Assembly: GCA_037013495.1 (NCBI GenBank)
Contig: CM072806.1
Location: forward strand, 2,108,001 to 2,172,000
DNA from: Hippophae tibetana
Taxonomy: Eukaryota > Streptophyta > Magnoliopsida > Rosales > Elaeagnaceae
Reading direction: 5' to 3'
DNA length: 64,000 bases
Numbering within the stretch: the first letter of the stretch is position 1; each line of letters opens with the position of its first letter. A program made the position numbers and the translations under genes. This document shows, piece by piece, positions 22,318 through 31,695 of this stretch. Under the pieces are notes generated by a model. The model worked only from the letters and a program-made list of their open reading frames with translations. It had not been told where the DNA came from and did no database searches.

Positions 22318-23254
22318 CTGTCAATTGCAATACCACAACATATTAGCTGAACTATACATGTTTGGGGCAAAGCTATCCACAATGCTTCTAAGAATTTACA
22401 TCTCCATACAGTAATCAGCTCAAGAAAGTAAAGGTAATCTTTCTTAATGCATGAAAAGACAGTGATAAAAACACATGTCAACCAAACCAAGCAAGATTTA
22501 TCTTTTTTAAATAATATATACTACAGCGTTCACAATGTGAAGAGTTTGAGAAAGTCCTTTCATTAAGGCCATCTTGGATGGAGGATGTAGCTCAATCATT
22601 CTTGACATTGTATTTGAACACAAAAAGATCACACTGGTGATCTAAATCAAACAGCATCAAAGAAACACTGAGACTAAAAAATAAGATAATTAGCATAGAA
22701 TAGTTAGAACTTTATTAGATTGTCAAAGTGTCACCTTATAAATGATTCTCATAGTAGTTAATTGGATTTTTATACCTATTACAGTAGGATCTGAGTCATC
22801 AACATATTTTATCCTATGAATAATTATGACTTTATATTGTGTCCGACCACACCATATGAAACTGGATTATGTTCCAAATTTCTAAATCCAAAATCCATTT
22901 TTCTTCCTTTCGCTTCCCATCTCACTTTGCTTTCTCTCCCTATTTCTCCTTCCCTGTCAATAACATTAATTTTCTGACATTAAAGGTTTTTATTTTTAAT
23001 ATCTGTCATATTTAGATAAGATGACAAAGTAAAGCTCTTTTAGAACTATGGCAGATGACCAAACATCCTTTTGGAGGTGAGGAAAAAAAATCCTCAGCCA
23101 AAAAAAAAACGTTTTGTTGACAAAAAAGAGGCTTATTTCAAAAATAATTCCCAATCCATTTAAGTTTTTGTAATAGTACTTACTTGAATGTGTAAATCAT
23201 GGGGGAAAACAATATCCACCAAATTTGTCAAGATATAAGTAGTTGATATATTAC

Positions 23255-23411
23255 CTCTAGTGAGAATTGTCAAAGAAATCCATATTCCTTTATATTTGAT
23301 AGCATATATATCAGCAGCATTGGGAAGAACCAAAATTCGTGAACCATATGAAACAATTAATTGAACTTATTTTGGTCTCAAGGAGCCTATGATTCTATTT
23401 TGTGATAGCAC
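23255..23411 (-). pseudogene. XPO7 degenerate exon, interrupted by a MITE
   Basis: The 3' half reads LIVSYGSRILVLPNAADIY and continues to KYKGIWISLTILTR, a clear match to the family, with a valid donor at 23254. The 5' half keeps only traces (S-N--I) and contains a TAA. The hAT MITE sits at its 5' edge; a few residues of possible exon continue beyond the MITE at about 23846-23930. Confidence 0.75.
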
Positions 23412-23837
23412 TAGGGATGGGCAAAAAAACCGCGGGTTCGGTTATCCGAACCGGCGGTTCGGTTTTTAACCGGTAAAATTCGGGGACGGGGACGGTTTCG
23501 GGTAAAAACCGAATATGAAACAACGGTTACGGTTCGGTTACGGTTATACTAAAAACCGTACCCGTACGTACCCGAAATTAATTATATTTAATTAATTAAA
23601 TGATATATTAAATTATAAATAAAAAATTAATTATATATATTTAATAAATTAAATTATATATATATTTCGGTTTTTTTTCGGGGTTTTTTTCATAACCGTC
23701 CCGAACCGTTACCCGCGGGTAAAAAACCGTCCCCGAACCGTAACGGTTTTCGGGCGGTTTTGGTTATAGGTTATATAATTCGGTTCGGGGACGGTTATAT
23801 CAAAAACCGTCCCCGCCTGTCCCCGTGCCCATTCCTA
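23412..23837. mobile_element. hAT-type MITE with perfect 8-bp target duplication
   Basis: The 426-bp element starts TAGGGATGGGCA and ends TGCCCATTCCTA, inverted ends with one mismatch in 12. GATAGCAC flanks it at 23404-23411 and 23838-23845. The interior is a G+C-rich island of repeated CGGTTCGG, GGGGACGG and AACCGT words on both strands, typical of hAT subterminal repeats, around an A+T-rich core. There is no transposase frame. It lies inside a remnant exon of the XPO7 copy. Confidence 0.93.
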
Positions 23838-24074
23838 GATAGCACTGCAACTATTGAAATTGCAAATAACCCAATACAACATGACCAAACAAAGCACATT
23901 AAGCTTGAAGACACTACATCAAAGACAATTTGGACTCTAGTAACATTAAAGTTTCGTATATCAAGAGTGTTGATCAGCTAGTTAACATTATCAATCATGG
24001 TGTAAATGGAAGTTCTTTCCATACTACATTGCCCAAGTGGGCATGTGTGACATCTATGCCTCAACTTCAAGAGA

Positions 24075-24250
24075 AAAGTTAACGTATACAAATATATATT
24101 GTATTTATTCTAGTTATTTTAGGATAGATACTATTAGTTTGAGTATAATTAGGATTATTTATCATTATCGCTTATCCTTATTAGATGAGTTTGTATATGT
24201 GTATAAATACACTGTTGGACTAATAACAAAATTATGCTTTCATAATAAAT
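24075..24250 (+). repeat. Possible copia LTR fragment
   Basis: The sequence runs from AGTTAACGTATACAAATA through TTAGGATTATTTATC to a TATA-like TGTGTATAAATACACTG. This resembles copia LTRs in word order, but I see no second copy, no target duplication and no internal region. Confidence 0.3.
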
Positions 24251-24513
24251 GTGCTTTATTTATAATTTTATAAATTTCGCTTTAATATTTATCATTATTT
24301 TGATTACATTGCTCAAACAAACATAGTAATAATAATATTATTTCTATTGAATTTAATTCCCATTACGTTTCCATTCTAAGTACCAAACACGAGGTGCTCA
24401 AAATAAAAATTACCAAATGTTACCACGCACACATGCACATAACATATAATTGTGCAGCATCATTTATGATGAAATGACATGAAAAAATAAAGAATATGAC
24501 AAACCAAAAAGAC

Positions 24514-24639
24514 CTTGCCCTGTTTGTAGGATTTCTTTGGTTCCAGTCATTTTAAGTGGGCCAAAAACCTAGAACGGGCAGCATCATTTGTAAATAAAGA
24601 TTGTCTTACATAAGCTAGTCGTACCAAGCACTCCAATGC
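24514..24639 (-). pseudogene. XPO7 exon with 2-bp frameshift
   Basis: It starts ALECLVRLAYVRQSLFTNDA and continues in frame to RFLAHL. A 2-bp insertion near 24550-24556 then shifts the frame into a TGA; the rest of the exon matches the family in another frame. The donor GTCTTT is weak. Confidence 0.85.
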
Positions 24640-25526
24640 CTAGAAACAATAATAGTAAAATCCTGAGAAAAAATATCCACAATAGTATACGCATGCAAAC
24701 AAAAATATGAAAGCAGTAGGAGTAAGAAACTTCTCTTTCAAAAAAAAATGTCAGTAAAACAAATTATTGCAACCATTTATGCTTTTATATTTTGTGAATA
24801 GAGTTTAATGCAATTATAAATTAGGAGGAGGAGAAGATCTATAACCATTCAAGGATTTTCCAATATGCTTCTTACACAGGATGAAAAGTTGTAGCAATGA
24901 TTTGACTACATAAATTTATATCTCTGAGTGTCTTTCCCATGGACAGTCAAGTGATGACAGTCACGAGAAAAACAAGTTTATTAAAAGAATATAACTTAAT
25001 ATGTTAACTAGTGTAAGAGAGGGAGAAAGGAAGCGGATACATGCTCCATTGCTGAAACATGTAAGCGCAATTTCATGGATGGAAAAATCATCATTCCAAA
25101 CGATATTTCAATGTTACATGGTATTCCATTCCCCTTACCATAATCAGAATATAAAATGGTAGTACTTAGGTAATGACAATTCTAGACTAAATATATAAAA
25201 GGAAAAACTTGACATTTGGACAACCCCAAAATCAGCATAGAACCATCTCGCTTGACCAGACAAAAACACAGCCACTACTACACAAAACTACATATCCATA
25301 GTCGCAGCCCCATCAATGCTGTTGAAAACATGGCATTTGTAGCCCAATATGTTTCCAAACTAAAGAAGCTACATTATATTCTGTAGCTTTAAAAAATGTG
25401 TTTCTTCCTCATCCAATAGAACAAAGCTTAAATAATATAAAGGTCCAAGAGGTTGTGATACTTTTTTTTTTAAATAAGGACGTGACACCATTCGAGACCA
25501 AAAAATAGAAAAAATAAAAAATTTAC

Positions 25527-25622
25527 CTCCTTTGACAGAGGGGGCTTTGTAATGGCATAATAATCAAAGAATATTTGAAGGGTTGAAGGATCCTCCATTA
25601 CTGATTTCCAAGATGACGGAAT
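25527..25622 (-). pseudogene. XPO7 exon (IPSSWKSVMEDPSTLQIFF)
   Basis: 96 bp, 32 residues, ending AITKPPLSKE. Intact between TTCTTTAG and GTAAAT. Confidence 0.9.
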
Positions 25623-25713
25623 CTAAAGAAAAACCAATTACACCATCATTTAGCAATGTTCTGTGACAGCACTTGACTCAAGTTATTCATAGTTGAAGTA
25701 AAACAAGTAATAT

Positions 25714-25823
25714 CTGAACAGTGCCAAACTCTTCAGAACTTTCATCAATCGATATACCAACAAAATCAAAGGATAAACATTTAAGGGAAAGAGAAAGAGC
25801 CAATTCTTGCAGTCGATCCACGA
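25714..25823 (-). pseudogene. XPO7 exon with lost splice donor
   Basis: The frame reads VDRLQELALSLSLKCLSFDF and ends SSEEFGTVQ. The base pair after the exon is AT (25713-25712) where GT is expected, in the context CAG|ATATTAC. Confidence 0.85.
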
Positions 25824-25942
25824 CTATGAATTACATAAAACAAAACCAATGAAACAAGAAAAGCAGTAATACATAGTGTAACATAGAGCAAAGAATCCCA
25901 AAAGGGGTGCAGAAGGCTCAATAACTGATTTTGTTATGTTAC

Positions 25943-26061
25943 AATCACTGTTCAATTGAAGCAATGAAGTCAGAGATATCTGAAATATCTGAAAAAAGTG
26001 ATTGATCCCTGAAGGAGCATGCAACTCTTCGATAATGTGTCGAAGGAAACCCGGTATTAGG
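25943..26061 (-). pseudogene. XPO7 exon with one-base frameshift
   Basis: It opens PNTGFPSTHYRRVACSFRDQ. After an A6 run on the plus strand (25992-25997) it matches the family (IFQISLTSLLQLNSD) only in the next frame. One base too many in that run explains it. Confidence 0.87.
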
Positions 26062-26931
26062 CTGCAAAGATGCATAAGCACAACCAAATATTTAAAAAAT
26101 AAATTACAAAACAGAGAGACCAGATCATACAAAATGTAACTTTAATATTTTAAGTTGTACAAACAATTTTAGATTTTCCAATAGCAAGAAGGTAGTAAAT
26201 TCTGGCAACATTTAAAAGAAAATAATTGAGGTTAGTAAAAGGTTAGATGCATGTACTCAAGATCTAACCACACCCTCGAAAAACCTGGGATGTGTTGCAT
26301 GGCAGAGGACAAGATTGCACTACTTTACAACTAATTATACAGATGTACAGTTGGGTATGTAAGTGGGCAAAAGGTGAACATATAAGATAAAAATTGAGTC
26401 CTTGTTAAGTGATTACGTAAAGTAATTTTTCTTAAAACTTTTTACTAAGTAAATTTATTAATTTCCATGTTTGCATGATTATCACAAAAATCTAGACAAG
26501 TTGGTACAAATTTAAATAAGTTTTGGCTTACAATCTAATTGACTATTTCTAGCCACATTATTTTGTTGGTAACTTTCATGTCATTAGTTCTCCCAAATAA
26601 TCATATTTCAAGCAATGGTAAGCTAGCCAATATATTCTGAGTCTCTTTTCTAATGTTATTTTTGTTGACATGTGAGTAATATGGCAGACAATAATGCAGG
26701 AATTATGGCAGATAATCAACAGACAAGAATAATAATGGAAATTAATATTGTTATAATTTGTTTACTTTCCGTTTTCTTTTGTATACAAATACTATACATT
26801 TGTACAGAAATAGTTAATGAGGTAGTTCCCTGGAGAAAAAAATCCCCAACATTCATCACACATATACTCAAGCATCAATCAAGAAATCACATGCATAATA
26901 TTTAGATTGTGAAGCAGTTTGAAGACATTAC

Positions 26932-27172
26932 AAATATCAAGACGGAGCTGTAAAGCAAGGCTATGTTCAGTGACTTGCTTCAACAAACTGGAACTAGCCA
27001 GCATCAAATCATATGGAGTAAGCGCATTGTCAAGAATGTATTGGCACTGAGAAATGTAGTCAGTATTCACAGAAAAACACTTCAAGGTGTTTTCTGCATG
27101 CGCTCGTTCCACTGAGTCCTGTGAATTGTACAGCCTCTCGCACAATGCCTCAAGTTGTGCTAAGCTTTCCAT
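26932..27172 (-). pseudogene. XPO7 first coding exon, N-terminus
   Basis: It starts with the conserved plant exportin-7 N-terminus MESLAQLEALCERLYNSQ and continues to SLLKQVTEHSLALQLRLDI. It is intact up to a phase-1 donor, GATATTT|GTAATG. Leader exons and a TATA-like GCATAAAAAG (minus strand, about 27845) lie upstream, so the copy kept its own promoter region. Confidence 0.9.
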
Positions 27173-27899
27173 GATGCAATCCGCAAATTCAGGATTTTCA
27201 AAAAACCGTAATACTGAATCTGCATCATTAATTTGATCAGCAGGAGTTAAACAGTTGCAATGTAGAAAATAGCTTTATCAGTCCAGACCATGTCCCTTTT
27301 TCTAAGTAAGCAAATAGAAAAACAAAATATCATACACAGTCCACCAACAAATTTGATACTAATTCCAAATGGCAAAGACCAAAGTATTGATTCTGAATCT
27401 ACAAGCTCTATAAGAGTACATAAGACCAAACTAATGATCGCGACAATAGAGAATCCAAACGACTTGTGCTATGGAAAACCTTCAAGATAAATAGCATTGC
27501 TGGAAAATCAACAAAATAACCCCGAAGAGCTTCAAATCGAAAAGAACTTTTATTTCGGCAATGGAATAAACAAAGCAGGCAAAACAAAATCGAAAAACGT
27601 TCCTGAAATAAGTAACAGTGTATTATACCAGTGGTGGATCGATCCTAAGCCTTCGAACGATTATCAACTGAATCTTCGTTAGCGCGGAATGGAAATAACG
27701 AATATGTGACGGAGAAAGAGATTACGATTTCGATATTCGGAACGCGATTTCGATTATACTTGGGTTGGCTTGAACTTACAAGGACGAAAGTTGTTTTTTT
27801 GCTTTTTGGTTCTCCCTTTTTCTTTTCTTCTTCTTCTTCTCTTTTTATGCGCCTGTATGTAATTGTAAATTAGTAAAAAATAATAATAATTTGTTCGAT

Positions 27900-29158
27900 A
27901 TGACTGAGGATGATACGGTTAGGAGGGCAAGGTTCGGATGATTACGTTCTTATCGTCGAAATCGAATTATAAAATTTATACTAAAAATTATCATAAAATC
28001 CACAAAATTTGTAATGATTATTAAAAAAAACCTAAAAAAATCATTTTCTCATATTTTTTAATAAACATTAATTATTAATTAATATATAATTTAATTTAAT
28101 AAATAAATAAATAAAATTAATTTTGAATATATTTATCATTATAAGCTTAACTAAATTGTATCTGTTATTTTATATTCCATTTATACTCAAAATTGTATTA
28201 ATCTTTAAAATTTATAAGATAAAAATTGAATTGATAATAAGAATAATTTAATCTTTTTGTTAATTTCTAAGTGGATTTGGTTACAAGTATATTTTTTAAA
28301 AAATTAAATCGATTCAATATATATTAATTTATTTAATTAAAATTTAAAACTTATTTATAAAATAAAAATTAAAAAATATTTAATCAATATATTTATATCA
28401 ACTTATAAATAATATTTATTATTTAAATAATAATTTATCTAAAAAAATTATATATTAATATTTAAATTATAATTATGAATTGATTTTAAAGTTGATAATA
28501 ACTCTTAAAAAATAAAAAATAATTTAGATTATTTATTAATTATAATAATAAAAAAATTAAAAATAAATAAAGAAGAAGAATAACATAAATTATTTTATCT
28601 TCTCAAATGATATAAAAATTATATAATTATAAATTATATCATATAATATATGTATTATAAATATATAAAATAAATAAATATATGTATTTATAATATATAG
28701 GTAAGTTCGCTTAAGTATGGATTTATAAACTTTAACATGTTACTTAATTCAACACTGGTAGTTGGTTACATTTTCATAACCAAAATTAATCTATTTAGAC
28801 CAATAAAATAAAAAATTAGATTTTGTTCAATTCGATTTAGATCTAATTTGATTTATACATCATTATCTTATATTTATTTTTAAAAACTTTTACTATAATT
28901 ATTTAAAAATTTAAATTATTTTTTGTTTTTAACGATTTACTATTTTTTTTAAGTTATTTTGTATTTAAAATTAATATATAAGTATAATTTAAGTATTATT
29001 ATAATTTTTTTAATTAAAATATTGACAAAACAATAATCTAATTTACTAATTTAATATTTATATAAAATAATTTAAATTAGATATAAATTGTAAATTAAAT
29101 TATCAGATCCAAATAAATAGCTCAAATATTCCCTATAAATTAATTTTTATTTTAATAA

Positions 29159-29201
<43 letters not shown>

Positions 29202-29290
29202 TAATATTTTGGGTTAAAACCAAATCACAATTTTTAAAAATTTAAAATTAAAATATATTTTTTAAAAGTGAAGGATTTGTAGAGTATGAT
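27900..29290. other. Very A+T-rich spacer between divergent XPO7 copy and GAMYB
   Basis: There is no open frame or recognisable element. A (TA)n run of about 32 bp lies at 29166-29197. The spacer must hold the promoters of both neighbours, but I see no confident element beyond composition change at each end. Confidence 0.6.
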
Positions 29291-29299
29291 TATTTTTTT

Positions 29300-31621
29300 T
29301 TAAGAAGAAAGAGAATATGATGAGAAATTTATAACCAATAACAACTTTCTTTCCCATCCCATTTCATCTTTAATTTCCCATTTTCATCCACTTCTCCCTC
29401 TGTTTCCGTGCTCTGATCGCTTTGTCGTTTCTGCTATATTTTTTCTCTGTGGATCTCAATCTCAGATGCGTTGCTCCCTCTACGTTCAGTTACCGTCGGT
29501 TCTCTATCACAAGCTGCGGTTCGGATTCCGATTCCACCTCTAATATCTCCAAGTTTTCTTCTTTCGTCCTTTTCTCTTCCGAATCTCTCTCCTGTTCGTT
29601 GCGTTGATGTTTTAAGAACTTTATTAATTCAGATCTGTAACTAAATTAAAAAATATTTGTTTTATGTTTTTCCTTTTCGCATTTCGACATTCCAAGCTCA
29701 CAATTTGATTTTTTTACTTGGCAATTTTATTTTAAATATTTGAGCTGGATTTTATTTGGATTTGCTTCCTTTTTGTCCTTCAGTTTTGTTGATAATCAGG
29801 GAGATTGATTTTCGAATAGTTGTTCCTTTTTAGGTGTTCTCTTTTTACGATTTTCACAGCTCTTAGCTCAATTCGCCACTACTCATGAATATATTCTCAT
29901 TAAGAATTGATTGTGTGTTCGGAAAGCACTCTTATTTAGCCAATTAACAGCTCGTCATCAGATTTTTGCGCCTACGCCATCTTGCTCTTGTTCAGGTACT
30001 TCACTTTTCGCTTTATGTATTACTCTTTGCTTTTTTGGTGTGAACATTAAATTTAACAACCTTATCATGTCTATGCTTGTACAAATTTGTGTTACATGGG
30101 TTCTGATATTTGGTCTTTAATGTTTTCCATTTCTACCTATCTCCTCTTTTAAATGTAATATGTTGTAATAAATGATATTAATTCTCCCCTTGTATTTATC
30201 CAATGAAGTTTTGAGGTTGTTGAGCTTAATGTAGTAAGCAATAATGTCTGATTTTTTTATATTTTTATGGATTCCACCCCAAGTATATGGCATGGGTAGC
30301 TTGGGGGTTTCATTGTCTTAATTTTCTACCTACTGTTTGCGGATGTGTGATATGGGTTTAATTTAACATGTAAATAAATTTTCCTGGCTTGTCCAAAAGG
30401 GTTGTTAGGTCTGAGGCTCTGAGCTTCTCTAACATTTTTAAGATTCAATTTGTCAATAATTCACGTGTAATGTTAGTTGGTCATATTTGTTGTGAAGTCT
30501 AGCTGTTTGTTGAAGTAATCTTTATGCTGCTGATTATATCCTTTTCTTGGTTTTCTTAATTTTCTTTCTTCCTCACACTATTTATAGAAACTGACATTTG
30601 TTGTTGTGTCATCTGTTTACTGTATAACGATGCATATCTAGTCAGATGATCTTGTACTGTATCTCTTATTAACTTTATGGAACAATATTGTTTTGAATTG
30701 TAACCTGCCCATATGTATGACGTAAAACGTGTTGCGGCTAAAATGTGAAAGTATCCAAATTTTGCTGAAGTCATTTTCAGAAGTAAATTTATTGCCCAGA
30801 GACAAAGCTGCTTGATCCACTTTACTCTTTGTAAAGATGTGGATAAGAGCACGTGCAGATGCATAAAATATATATTGTTTTTCAAAGTATGCATGAAAGT
30901 GAATTTTATTTGTGGATCTTATAGAGAAGTTGAAAGTTCGTTGCCTTTGTTTCAAAGATTGTTTTAATTATAAATTTTTAAAATAGAAAGGTAATGGGTT
31001 TGTTTGATAACGATTTTGATTTTTGATTTTTTTAAGTGATTTTTCAATGAAGTATGTTTGGTAATGAATTTCTAATTTTGATTTTTTACTTTTTTAAAAT
31101 AATCATTACCAAAATATGGGATGATTCATAAATATTTAAAAATTAGATTTTTGAAGTAGATTTCTGCTTTTTATTTTTTTTCATTTTCACCAAACAATTT
31201 TTTAGAAAGTAAATCAAGTTTTACGGCTTTTGTATTTATAAATATTTGAAGATAATGAATAAAAACATAAAATTTGTAGCTAATAACCAAAAAAAAGTTA
31301 TTTTTTAAATTATTTTAAAAAAGATCTAAAAAACATATAGTATTACCAAATAACTTGTAATTGATTATTATTTTCTTGAAAATCACTAAGTAAAATTTGT
31401 TATCAAACATATTGGTGATTATTTTTATAAAAAGTCATAAATCACCAAACCAATTATTTAATCATAAATTATAAATCAAAATCATTATCAAATAAGACCT
31501 TAGTTTATAGCATGGAGATGGAGTGCATAAAAACGAAATAGCAAAAACATTATTCTCATTCTTTACCTACAAATAAAACAATTTTCTTAGCCATGTAATA
31601 TGTTTCTCTATTCAATTTCAG
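29300..31621 (+). promoter_or_regulatory. GAMYB leader: untranslated exon(s) and 1.6-kb leader intron
   Basis: From about 29330 the sequence becomes pyrimidine-rich with CTCTCT-type words, as in plant leaders. A good donor lies at GTTCAG|GTACTT (29996) and a good acceptor at CAATTTCAG (31621), 74 bp before the start codon. Short upstream ATG frames exist (for example at 29465). Exon limits are inferred. Confidence 0.45.
30996..31499. mobile_element. TIR element (MITE) in the GAMYB leader intron
   Basis: The left end GGGTTTGTTTGATAACGATT and the reverse complement of the right end, GGTCTTATTTGATAATGATT, form an inverted repeat that continues, imperfectly, for about 40 bp. The interior is A+T-rich and non-coding. 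The flanks do not give a clear target duplication, so the superfamily is undecided. Confidence 0.65.
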
Positions 31622-31695
31622 GTAATCAACCTACCAATTGCTTGCTTGTTAGCTCTTGGTAGGCTCTCTCTGGTGTTCTGACTGTAGATTTAAAG

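Larger units (their letters stand above)
18325..27760 (-). pseudogene. Exportin-7 (XPO7/RanBP16-type) homologue, eroded and internally deleted
   Basis: The plant XPO7 family exports proteins from the nucleus with Ran-GTP. Exons recognised on the minus strand: leader 27629-27760 and 27173-27219; 26932-27172 (MESLAQLEALCERLYNSQ...); 25943-26061; 25714-25823; 25527-25622; 24514-24639; a degenerate one around 23255-23411; then 22187-22317, 21444-21590, 21144-21269, 19636-19734, 18771-18809 and 18325-18462 (ending NLTIFRNEFRVK, stop). The last six are in frame with good splice sites. Between the first coding exon and 26061 about 80 residues are missing, and between 24514 and 23411 about 450. Lesions: an extra base in an A6 run (25992-25997), a 2-bp insertion near 24550-24556, donor GT changed to AT at 25713-25712, a TAA in the 23.3-kb exon, and a MITE in that exon. 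Introns are kept, so it arose by DNA duplication or decay in place, not by retroposition. Family positions are from memory. Confidence 0.85.

Noticed and set aside
22500-22650. Possible further XPO7 exon on the minus strand
   Set aside because: The translation has no match to any XPO7 block I can recall and lacks a convincing acceptor-donor pair.
30556-30955. Minus-strand frames of 105-112 codons in the GAMYB leader intron
   Set aside because: Two overlapping frames without recognisable domains, inside an intron; chance frames.
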